NCBI GenBank assembly: GCA_010909725.1
Contig: JAACMV010000022.1
Coordinates: forward strand, 248,001-312,000
Direction: 5' to 3'
DNA: 64,000 nucleotides
Source: Picochlorum sp. 'celeri'
Lineage: Eukaryota > Chlorophyta > Trebouxiophyceae
Part shown: positions 55,109 through 64,000 of the stretch, piece after piece
Numbering within the stretch: the first letter of the stretch is position 1
Layout of the letters: the number at the start of each line of letters is the position of its first letter
The notes under the pieces: generated by a model
Told to the model about the DNA's origin: nothing
Seen by the model: the letters and a program-made list of their open reading frames with translations, nothing else
Databases searched by the model: none
Program-made: the position numbers and the translations under genes

Positions 55109-55552
55109 GATGTCCCATGCAATAATCTCACAGCTACTCCTACTGAGAGCAGTACATTGACAGGTGTTCAACAAAAATGAGAGCAAATCGATATATGTAT
55201 GCGATAATGTATCGATTTTGGGAATGGAAAGGTCTGCGGGCACGCGGCCATACATGCAGGAACGTGCCACCTGGGAATTGCACAACTGTCCGAGGACGCC
55301 ATCCATGCCTGTCTCGGAAGGATCCAAAATTCCTTACTTGATACATTAAAAAACACAATTGATAAAAAGGCACATTAAAAAAACAGACAAGATAGACACT
55401 CCTGGTACGTTATGGATTCGATACTTCAATATATGTAGTAGCAAGATTGTATTACATAGGGAATCATCAGCGATCATCATCATCTGCCCTCTGTTTGCTG
55501 CTGCTGAGTTTTTCCTGAATGATTTGAAACGCAGCTCAAGTACAGAGAGAAA

Positions 55553-56520
55553 ATGCGAGCAGAAGCGTTTGGAACAGGTCCTAAAATTGAAATTAGAAAA
55601 TTAGATGAGGCAACGTGCGAGTTTTACTTGACCGGGACGGATGTTAGCATCGCAAATGCCTTGAGGCGGGTGATTTTGGCAGAGGTGCGGCGCTGTGGGT
55701 CATGAAACGCTGGATCCTTGTACACAAAACTTACTATTTTATCTATTTTTAACAGGTACCAACGATTGCCATAGAGCTTGTTGAGATTGAGACGAATACG
55801 ACTGTGTTGAACGATGAGTTTCTTTCTCATAGACTCGGTTTGATTCCGCTGGTGAGCGTGGATGTGCATAATATGAAGACAATCTATGAAGCTGGAGAGG
55901 ATGAAGAGGTTCAGGATGTCGTGATGTCACTGGATATTGTGTGTACAACGGAAGATACATTGAATGTGACGAGTAATGATCTCATCCTGGACCCATCGTA
56001 TCCTAGGGTAGCTCCTATTGGGTACCATGATAGAGATGCGCGGGGAATTTTGATTGTGAAGATGAGAAAGGGGCAAGAGTTGAAGCTGAGGGCTATTGCA
56101 AGGAAGGGTATTGGGAAGGATCATGCGAAATGGAATCCGGTTGCAACTGCTGTGTTTCAGCATTTGGCGGAGATTAAGATTGATAATGGAATGCTGTCGT
56201 CGTTGACGGATGAGCAGAGGGATGCGTTGTGTGATGCAGATCCGAAGGGGACGTTCAAACATAATAGAATAGCACAGACGATAGAAGTGGAAGATCCAGA
56301 ACTGTATCAGTTTGATGGGGAGGTACTTGAAAAAGCAAATGAATTAGGTGTTCCTGGGGCGATTGATATTATTCAACGGGAAGATGCATTTTTATTCAAG
56401 ATTGAGAGTACTGGGGCTCGTCCTGTCGCTGATATTGTGACGAGTGCATTTGAAGTTTTGCAGCATAAATTAGTCACGTTGGAGAATGGTTTGGAACATT
56501 TATTGACTCAAAATGTGTAA
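55553..56520 (+). CDS. POLR2C: RNA polymerase II subunit RPB3
   Basis: Two exons, 55553-55684 and 55756-56520, flank a 71-bp GTGCGG...ACAG intron; 298 residues, close to human RPB3 (275). The first exon encodes RKLDEATCEFYLTGTDVSIA and NALRRVILAE; the second VPTIAIELVEIETNTTVLND and LSHRLGLIPL, the alpha-motif of the RPB3/RPAC1/alpha-CTD assembly family. Later blocks (AIARKGIGKDHAKWNPVATA) match RPB3. It heterodimerises with RPB11 to nucleate Pol II assembly. It ends 20 bp before the stop of the convergent glutathione reductase gene. Confidence 0.95.
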
Positions 56521-56540
56521 CAATGATGTGGAATTCAAAA

Positions 56541-58349
56541 TTAAGCAGCGATTGGAAGTTTTCCTCCTCTAATCTCCCTGGTTGGTGATCTCATCGTGAC
56601 AAACTCTTCAGCTGATGAGGGATGGATGCCCACGACAGTGTCCAACTGTGCTTTTGTGACTCCCATTTTCACAGCAACACCCATTCCTTGCATAATTTCT
56701 GCAGAGTCTGGGCCCACCATGTGGACGCCAACAACCTTGTCAGATTCTTTGGCAACAATGAGCTTCATCAATGTCTTGCCCTCGGCACCACTGATTGTGT
56801 TTCTCATTGGCCTAAACGTGGAGGTGTACACATCAACATCATGGTATTTGGCGACAGCAGCCTCTTCTGTCAGTCCCACTGTTCCAATCTCTGGGTGAGA
56901 GAAGACAGCAGTCGCAATATTGGAGTGGTCTGGAGCTGTAGGCTTGTCCTCAAAGAGCGTCTTGAGCAATGCCATGGCCTCCATGAGTGCAACTGGGGTA
57001 AGTGCCATCCTTCCAGTGACATCACCAACAGCCCAAATGGAGTCGCATGTGGTGCGTGAGTATTCGTCCACCTTGATTGCTCCATTTTCCGCAAGTTCCA
57101 CTCCAGCATTCTCCAACCCAAGGTTGGCCACATTAGGGCGCCGTCCAGTGGCCAACATGATTTGGTCTGCCTCCAACACCTCATCAGGGTGTTTACCGAC
57201 GGCACACTTGACCGTCAATTCAAGTTTACCATTAGGCTTTCGGACAATAGATTTTGGTTGCCTGAGCATATGCAGATTAATACCATTCAACTCGTACTGT
57301 TCAGCAACAAACTTTCTGACCTCGTGGTCAAATCCACGCAATGGAGCTGGCTGACGGCAAACGACATGGGTATCAACGCCAAGCTTGGCAAAGATTCCAG
57401 CAAACTCCACCCCAATATACCCACCACCAATAATGATCATATTCTCTGGAACGCTTTGCATATCCAGGACATGATCACTCACAATTGCCAATTCACTCCC
57501 TTCAAAAGGTGGAACAAAAGCCCTGGCCCCAGTGGCAATAACAATATTCTTGGCCGTGAACCTCTTTCCATTCACCTCCACAGTGTGAGGATCTACAATA
57601 GTTCCTCTTCCCTCGTGGACATCCACGTCTGCATTATCAAGAAGCCTCATATACACACCATTCAGGCGAAGGAGCTCAGCCTCCTTCTTCTCCATAAAAT
57701 GCTTCCAGTTCAACGAAGGCTTGCCAGGAATCTCCCATCCAAATCCTTCAGCATCTTTAAACTGCTCAGCATAATCACTGCAGTACACGAACAATTTCTT
57801 TGGCACACATCCTCTGAGCACACAGGTTCCTCCAGCTCCTCCAGTCTCATCTGATGCAATTGGATCATACGGCATCTCACAAATGGCAACCTTGGCACCG
57901 TAGTTTGATGCAGCCATTCGAGCCGCACGAACACCTCCACTTCCAGCACCAATGCAGAAGAGATCATAATCATAACCTGCCCCGTTTCCATTGCCAGCAG
58001 CATTCACATTTGCGGTGCTTGGTCTCTGGGCAACCGCCATTGTTTTAAGCAGTCGTCCATTCAGCTGCTTGGAAATAGATGCATGTTTATGCACATGAGA
58101 TCGCAACGCATTGTTGGAGACTGCGGACTTGAGAGAGGAAAGCAAGCCTGCAAACACCACATGAGATCTTTTGTCAGAAAGAGACCCGAACAACCCGATC
58201 AAACCCATTATGTATTCATGATATATGTAAGTGAAGTAATAAAACCGATTTCGATGGAGAATCATGCATCCGCACTCGACGGATCACTGGCCCTTACCTG
58301 GCACAGAGCGGCCCTGCTGAACAACAGCCCTTGACGCTACCATGGACAT
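56541..58349 (-). CDS. GR: Glutathione reductase, plastid-targeted plant type
   Basis: Two exons, 58349-58298 and 58147-56541, flank a 150-bp GTAAGG...TGCAG intron; 552 residues. The small first exon gives MSMVASRAVVQQGRSV and the second continues into a Ser/Lys/Arg-rich stretch, together a ~70-residue transit-peptide-like leader. The catalytic core shows GAGSGGVRAARMA (FAD), redox disulfide GGTCVLRGCVPKK, the NADPH site GGGYIGVEFAG and C-terminal GIHPSSAEEFVTMRSP with the base His. GR keeps plastid glutathione reduced with NADPH. A possible ATG at 58265 inside the intron would give a shorter leader; the spliced model is preferred. Confidence 0.92.
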
Positions 58350-58529
58350 TTCAACCCTTGTAATGGTATATTTGAAATATTACAATGTTTTGATTTATTA
58401 TATAGCTTGCATACTACACACAGGCCTCTATACCTGTTTGGGTTTGCATGCTTGCATCAGATTGGGCCAGCTAGCTGCGCATTCTGAGATTGGAATCGGG
58501 GGCCCCGATGCATCTCCCTCTATGGACTA

Positions 58530-59661
58530 CTATTGTATTGAAAATGTAGGTGGGGGCAAGGAAAATGATGAATCAATCTGAGAGATGGCATCGATGCATT
58601 CAAGAATACCGTCGACTGTGACAGTGTCGAGTGTCTTGACATGTCCACCTGGTAGGCATACCTGATATGTTGCATCATTTGTTGCCTGCTTCTTCTCAGG
58701 CACCAATTCCCTCCATTGAATATCAGAATCCACAGGTAGCCACATGCTATATTTCTTGCCAAACAGAGAGCTCCAAAATGATGATCTTGGCTGTTCACCA
58801 TGGCTGGTGACAAACGTCAACCCTAGCACCATGCTTTCATACCCGGCTCTGTCAAACTCTATACGCACAGGCTCCCCATCAATATCTCGGCATTCAACAC
58901 ATCCTGAGATGGATTGGTGTTGGAATCTGACTCCGGACCAAATGCTTGTGGAAATATCCGTCATTGGTTTCCCAAAATATTGCCCAAGTTGGTCCTTGAG
59001 GGCAGCCCTGACAGCACCGTCGCCATCTTGAATAGTCACGCCCATCGATACAGACATTGATAGACCTTGTGCTGACTTTGAACTGCATGTGAGCTTTAGG
59101 GAGGATGGATCTTGTAGGGATGAGACCATCTCAGCAACAGGTTGCTCTAGGATACATTCAACAGCTTGCCATCTCTACATGTGAGTACACATAGATATCA
59201 TCATGATTCAGATATCAATAGTATTCAATAATATCGAATATTCAACGCACCAAGGATGCCCACATTGGGGATTCTGGGAGCATATCCAACACATGCTCTG
59301 ACTCTGCACCTATAGAGGCACCAAATAGTCTAGCATGCTGCTTCACCATATCTCTGGCAAATCCCCGTAACCTCTCCATCGACCTCGGATCAACATATTC
59401 TACTAATTGAAATAGGACTCGAAGCGATCGAAGGTCCTCCAATGCATCCGTCGGTCGCTCTCGAAGCCTCAGCCTGACACCTGGCACCATGTTGTCAACC
59501 ATCTGAGCCATGTGGCTATTGGAATCAAGAATATCGAGTACCTTTTTCGCTAATGCTGCCGATCTCATTCTCTCAAAAGCATGTAAATACACCAATGTCC
59601 CACATGCTTGCACATTTTCTGCAACACACACATCAAGCACACGACATGATGATGGTGCCAT
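58530..59661 (-). CDS. Unidentified conserved-looking protein, 351 residues
   Basis: Two exons, 59661-59251 and 59174-58530, flank a 76-bp GTGCGT...GTAG intron. I do not recognise the family. The first ~140 residues are helical, with repeated Arg/Leu pairs (LRSLRVLFQLVEYVDPRSME). The second half is a mixed alpha-beta region with an unusual Trp/Ser stretch (FWSSLFGKKYSMWLP). There is no signal peptide or membrane helix. The coding frame is long and both junctions keep frame, which makes a real gene likely. It could be a soluble adaptor, but nothing in the neighbourhood helps. Confidence 0.7.
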
Positions 59662-59719
59662 GGACCAGCATACAAGATGACAACTGCTGTATCACACACC
59701 TATATCAGCTTTCAAAGTC

Positions 59720-59977
59720 ATGGCACAGGAAGATCCTACGGATATTTCAATGTCCGCCGTTGATGACGCCATCACACAAGAACAGATAATTGAGCGATGC
59801 AGCCTTTTTTCTGCAAAGGAAAAAGGCCTTGGTTGCAATACTGCACCAGGCTGTCGACATGCCGACAGTCTCACGCATCTATTTGACATGACCACATCCA
59901 TCATCGTCATGATGTACTATAAGTACATCCAAAAGCAGCACTATAATGCGGTGAAGCAGAGATTTATTTTTTTTTAA
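59720..59977 (+). CDS. Small hypothetical protein, 85 residues
   Basis: An ATG in GTCATGG context opens an 85-codon frame in the 424-bp gap between two genes. It is acidic at first (EDPTDISMSAVDDAITQEQ) then has CNTAPGCRH and an aromatic C terminus. No family or splice continuation is recognised. The gap's size and the good start context give modest support. It may equally be an unannotated leader or noise. Confidence 0.3.
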   Translation: MAQEDPTDISMSAVDDAITQEQIIERCSLFSAKEKGLGCNTAPGCRHADSLTHLFDMTTSIIVMMYYKYIQKQHYNAVKQRFIFF

Positions 59978-60085
59978 ACATGCACTCCATCGCTCGTGTC
60001 TTTCATATTGACGCTAGTACACCCTATTATATCAAGTTATTGCAAAAATAAAAATAAAAAACTATATATGCATGGGGCAATACCT

Positions 60086-61624
60086 TCATTTCTTCTTTGA
60101 ATTCCTACGACCTCGTCGAACTTCTGGCACCGGCATCAGGGTTCCACCCACAGCTTCATTCGCCTGGCCTCCTTGAGCCTGTTGAATGGTATCTCGCGCT
60201 TCAATAAACATCATTAAATCACGGACTTGTTCCTTCATATCAGCAAGCTCAATCTGCAATGATTCTTCACGGGCCTGCGCTGCCTTGAGTTTCTCTGAAA
60301 ATGCCTTTTGGTTGGACAAGAGCGTCTCATTCAACTGTCTCAAAAACTCCTTTTCTTCACGGACACTCGCAAGCTTTTCATCAAGCTGTTGATTCTTATG
60401 CCGTACTTGTCTTAATTTCGATTCTGCTACTTGAGCAGCCGCATCGGCTGCTTCTGCTGACTTTTTCGAGCATGCCCATGCAGCCCTGGTACTCTCCAAA
60501 ATTGCCTCAGTCTCCTTGTGATGGCTCTCGACAATCTTTTCAAAATAGGCTCTTTGGGTTTCAAGCTGAGATACCATAATATGCGTGAATTCAGTCGTGA
60601 TTGCATCGACTTTACTCTTCACAAGAGCATCATCGGGTACTGACTCTGAGCGGTCTGCAACATGTTTACCCAAGCCATCCTCCTCCTTGTGCGGCTGCAA
60701 CGAATTGCTCACCAATCGATGTACATATGCATCCTGAGCGTAATCCCAGATCCTCTGAGATTCCAACTCCAACGCGTACCCATGCCCAGTCTCCTCAAAA
60801 TGGTTGGCCGCATGGGAGCCCTTGTATCGCCCGCACCCAACATGACCACAAATGAGGCACATCCACAAATCCACCGACGTCGAGCACACGCTGCAGCTCG
60901 ACGCATTCTCCGCGGGATGTTGACAATAACGACACACCGGACACGAAGAGTCAACCCACTGCCTCAGACACTGATTATGAAACCTATGGTTACACACAGT
61001 GGTCACAATTCCACTCACATGCCCATCCAGCCGCTCCAAACACACTGGGCACGATGGCAACTCTGTCACACCCTGAGGCGCCACAGTCCTCTCTCCATCA
61101 TCCGTCGCTTCAAAATACTGTACATCACGCACGTACAACACATGGCACATCAGCTCTGGCTCGAGCAGACAGAAAGGCTTGTCATTATACTCGTGATAAA
61201 ATCCATCGGCAGAGCTCTGACTATCGAATCGCAACAACACCAAATGCCTCGTCGAACTCTCCCCATCCTTCCGCACAAGCCGAATTTCATTCACACGTTC
61301 AAAATAACTGCCCAAAAACGCGCACAGCTCGGCAAAACCCATGTCCGGAGGGGTGGACATGATACACAACTGACAGCTCCGCCCAGGCACATCATCCCTT
61401 TCTTCTATATCCCTATACAGATGAACTGTTCCTGTTATATGTTCCACTCGTGGATTCCCAGCAGAAAAGTCCACCACATCGACGAATGACGACACGTCCG
61501 GATGACTTTTCGAGTCGACAGTGTCACCCACGACCTCCTCACCGCTCCAATCTGAATCCTTTTTGTTTGAATGTCCATGTTTCTGCACCCTCCTCTCCGA
61601 GGTGGCCACCTTGATGGAGTACAT
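60086..61624 (-). CDS. BRAP: BRAP2-like RING/UBP-zinc-finger E3 ubiquitin ligase
   Basis: A single-exon 512-residue protein with the exact BRAP2/IMP order: an RRM-like BRAP2 domain (CQLCIMSTPPDMGFAELCAF ... HLVLLRFDSQSSADGFYHEY), a RING-H2 at 192-231 (CPVC ... CNHRFHNQC ... CPVC), a UBP-type zinc finger from 244 (CSVCSTSVDLWMCLICG ... CGRYKGSHAANHF), a coiled coil (~350-470) and a basic tail (RRGRRNSKKK). In animals it is a Ras-regulated scaffold inhibitor (IMP) and cytoplasmic retention factor; in plants homologs are E3 ligases in seed germination. The role here is inferred. Confidence 0.94.
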   Translation of the reverse strand: MYSIKVATSERRVQKHGHSNKKDSDWSGEEVVGDTVDSKSHPDVSSFVDVVDFSAGNPRVEHITGTVHLYRDIEERDDVPGRSCQLCIMSTPPDMGFAELCAFLGSYFERVNEIRLVRKDGESSTRHLVLLRFDSQSSADGFYHEYNDKPFCLLEPELMCHVLYVRDVQYFEATDDGERTVAPQGVTELPSCPVCLERLDGHVSGIVTTVCNHRFHNQCLRQWVDSSCPVCRYCQHPAENASSCSVCSTSVDLWMCLICGHVGCGRYKGSHAANHFEETGHGYALELESQRIWDYAQDAYVHRLVSNSLQPHKEEDGLGKHVADRSESVPDDALVKSKVDAITTEFTHIMVSQLETQRAYFEKIVESHHKETEAILESTRAAWACSKKSAEAADAAAQVAESKLRQVRHKNQQLDEKLASVREEKEFLRQLNETLLSNQKAFSEKLKAAQAREESLQIELADMKEQVRDLMMFIEARDTIQQAQGGQANEAVGGTLMPVPEVRRGRRNSKKK

Positions 61625-61993
61625 TGTGTAGTCTCGTCGACCTACTCACGAGGACGAATTCGTTTCTCCTCCTCGCCCTCTTTTCCTTCCAGAACTCAAG
61701 TCTAAATGTTTTTTTGATAAACTATAAAATAAAAGACTACGAGGTATTTATGTGTGTATCCGTGGGTTTTCACGTGTTGTCAGGAGATTGGCCAAGTCTC
61801 CTTAATCAAATCATTACATAAAACAGAGTCTCATGACTCGATTGAAATCTCATATTCAATTCACAGTGGCAATTATTACTGTACATGGATGCATCCATAC
61901 ACATGGAGAGGCAGTATCATGCCTCAAACATAACACAGGAGTCGTCTGTTGTGAATTTGAACATTCAAATAATTTCAATCCGCTGAGTCATCC
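61625..61993. other. Intergenic, divergent promoter region
   Basis: A 369-bp region between the divergent BRAP2 and carboxypeptidase genes. AT-rich, with no gene, RNA or clear repeat. Confidence 0.35.
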
Positions 61994-63515
61994 ATGATTC
62001 GTCTCCTTTCCATGAATCATGTGGACAAACGAATACGTATATCATTGTTTCTTGTCATGGTACTACTGGTAGCCAGCGAGTCTGTTGGAGTAGAAGCAGC
62101 GAATGCCCGGGTGTTGCAACGCAAGGCAACCAAGCCAAAGCCCAGTCTGGCTCAGCCAGACTACACTGTGTATCACACAAAGTAGGTACTTTTTGTTGTT
62201 GAGTATATAGACATGCAATACGTAATACTAATAATACTAATAATAACCTTGCTATGTATCGCTATGATGATGCAGGAAGTCATTCAAGGATGCTGTTCAG
62301 AGGCTTGTGGATTCTTGTGCAGCGTTGACCATGGACACGGTGTCATATGCTGCAGACGATGATCCGTCCTATGTTGCGAACATGAGCGTTGTAACTTTCA
62401 ATAATGCAGATAGCTCTGCATCCAAATCACGTGGTGATGATGATGATGATGGTCGGCTCCATGTCTTGTTGGATTTTGGTGAGCATGGTCGAGAGCTTAT
62501 TTCCTCAGAGGTGGGGCTGAGTTTTCTTACATCGCTCTGCGATGAGGCATATAGACAATCGTTAGTTAGGAAATATATTTTAGATGATACGATACAGGAT
62601 GTATTGAATGCCATGGTGATCCATGTGATTCCCATGGAGAATGAACATGGTAGAGACAAGGTGGAAGAGGGCAATCTGTGTGAGCGTAAGAATGGCAGGG
62701 GTGTGGACCCGAATAGAAATTGGCCTGTAGATTGGGGTAAGAAGGAGCCTGATTATGACCCGTCGGAAGAATATCCGGGGCCGAGGCCTTTTAGCGAACC
62801 AGAAGCTGTAGCAGTCAGGGAGATTGTGGCAACCTACAATCCAGATGTCTTTATCAATATTCATAGTGGGATGGAGGCATTGTTCGTTCCCTATGATCAT
62901 AGAAAAGACATTCCGTACAGCGAGAGTGTGAACGCGACTCTTGATAGGCTGAACGATCTGAACACAAAGTTCTGTAATGGGTCATGTTCTGTGGGGTCTG
63001 GTGGTGCCAATGTTGGATACTTGGCCCATGGAACTGCCACAGACTACATCCATCAGGAAATGCATGTCCCCATTACAATGACGTGGGAAATCTACGGGGA
63101 CTTCTCGGCAGCCTATGAGGATTGTTTTCGTTCGTTTAATCCAGTAGATAAGGCGCATGTAGGTACATTTGTGGATCGATGGGTGGCCAGCGTGCTCTAT
63201 TTTCTGCAAACATTGCCAGACCATCCATCCACGCGCGAGCGCTTTCTTCTTCAGACTTCTCATCAGGCGACTTCTCATGAGGGAGAAGGCGATGAGGGAC
63301 CCATCATCTTTGATCGTAACATGATACAAGGAAGAAGCATGATGGGAGGAGGAGGAGGACTCGGATCAGCAGGCGTGCTCTGCGTGTTCCTCTTCTTCTT
63401 CCTAGTCGCCTTGTGTTGGAACAGAGCCAGGCGACGGATCTCACCCATCATTCGAGGCCTCCGTCGCCAATCGGATACACCTAAAAAGGGCGCAAACCCT
63501 TATTATGCGGTATAA
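61994..63515 (+). CDS. Membrane-anchored zinc carboxypeptidase (M14 family)
   Basis: Two exons, 61994-62181 and 62276-63515, flank a 94-bp GTAGGT...TGCAG intron; 475 residues. An N-terminal signal/anchor (RISLFLVMVLLVASESV) leads to the M14 domain. Zinc ligands are DFGEHGRELIS (His, Glu) and NIHSG (His); substrate Arg and Asn lie in VDPNRNWPVDW; the catalytic Glu in MTWEIYGDF. A Gly-rich stretch and one transmembrane helix (VLCVFLFFFLVALCW) plus a short basic tail follow, so it is a type I membrane protein facing the lumen or outside. It removes C-terminal residues from peptides; specificity is unknown. Confidence 0.92.
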
Positions 63516-63591
63516 ATGTATATTTAGTAATGCAATAGAAACGCAGAGGCAAGTATTATCTTTTTTTTAAGAATACAAGAGCAGGACAAGA

Positions 63592-64000
63592 ATGCGACGA
63601 AAGAAGCAAAAGCATACGAGGCGAGCGTTACGATTCTATAGAATAAACTATGGATTCCACCCTCCATATAAAATACTTGTCGATGGGAATTTCATCAATG
63701 CTATTGTTCAGCTCAAGTACGTGTCCACAAGAACAACAATGCATGGAATGACGCATGGCACCAATCTGTTTTGTTTTACACTGTAATCAATTGATATGCA
63801 GACGAGGGGATATTGAATCACAATTACGTCATTTTTTGGGAGATGCATGCCGTGTATATACCACACGATGCTGTATTCACGAATTGAAAAGTATGGGTGC
63901 AGAGCTTGGAGGTACGTCTTGGCAATGCGTGTCATGAATTCATGCCATCATCATCCTCTTTACTATTGTGTATATATAATCTGATGCAGAGGCGAGGAAA
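63592..64000 (+). CDS. UTP23: UTP23 (small-subunit processome PIN-domain protein), 3' truncated by window
   Basis: Three exons so far: 63592-63716, 63802-63911 and 63990 to the window end, with 85- and 78-bp introns (both GTACGT). The start MRRKKQKHTRRALRFYRINYG and PPYKILVDGNF match UTP23 more closely than FCF1; the Asp is the first PIN acid. The second exon gives VYTTRCCIHELKSMGAELG, the CxxxEL PIN core. UTP23 is an 18S-rRNA processing factor that binds ES6 and snR30 in yeast. The zinc-finger C-terminal part lies beyond the window. Confidence 0.9.

Noticed and set aside
60662..61489. 275-residue ORF opposite BRAP2
   Set aside because: Its sequence has no family features and it is fully antisense to a clear RING/UBP gene; a shadow of codon bias.
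1..64000. TGTAA as a poly(A) signal
   Set aside because: It follows several stops (RPT3, AspH, MGST3) but is missing after TFIIE-alpha, SDH4 and GNAT; too frequent by chance to claim.
1..64000. CRISPR array, IS element, viral or phage genes
   Set aside because: No spaced direct repeats, transposase, integrase or capsid-like frame was found.

Overview
The window is nuclear DNA from a compact, intron-poor, photosynthetic eukaryote. I reconstructed about 29 spliceosomal introns, nearly all 63-112 bp with two near 150 bp, and most genes carry none or one. Neighbouring genes are often separated by only 0-150 bp. Three genes point to a plastid: a plastid-type pyruvate dehydrogenase E2, a plant-type glutathione reductase with a transit-peptide exon, and a Rubisco-LSMT-like SET methyltransferase. 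The E2 shows no obvious bipartite signal-plus-transit leader, so a primary plastid (green-lineage or other Archaeplastida alga) fits best. The PRPP synthase also resembles the plant class. I cannot name the species.

Layout: 0-7 kb holds a partial 3' end, an alpha/beta hydrolase, a papain-fold-like protein, cactin and a SET methyltransferase. 7-14 kb holds TFIIE-alpha, succinate dehydrogenase membrane anchor SDH4, a bZIP factor, an AspH-type dioxygenase, a GNAT acetyltransferase and the kinetochore protein MIS12. 14-26 kb holds nucleoporin NUP155, CORVET subunit VPS8, proteasome ATPase RPT3 and an SBP2-like SECIS-binding protein. 26-37 kb holds a RING-CH membrane protein, plastid PDH E2, a GT47 exostosin, a secreted esterase, then a very tight same-strand trio (coiled coil, PAP2-type lipid enzyme, MGST3). 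37-49 kb holds mitochondrial bS6, an amino-acid permease, an ICME-like esterase and a tandem pair of diacylglycerol lipases. 49-64 kb holds a CREST-like membrane protein, PRPP synthase, a VTT-domain protein, a subtilase, RPB3, glutathione reductase, an unknown protein, BRAP2, an M14 carboxypeptidase and the 5' part of UTP23.

There is no operon-like functional theme; most genes are eukaryotic housekeeping. The most notable points are the SBP2-like gene (implying selenocysteine decoding), abutting same-strand ORFs that look like polycistronic candidates, two introns that are multiples of three and stop-free, a skewed 5' splice-site consensus, a mosaic tandem lipase duplication suggesting gene conversion, and a VPS8 without its usual C-terminal RING. 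Splice junctions were called by eye from GT-AG sites, reading-frame continuity and family similarity; none is confirmed by transcripts.
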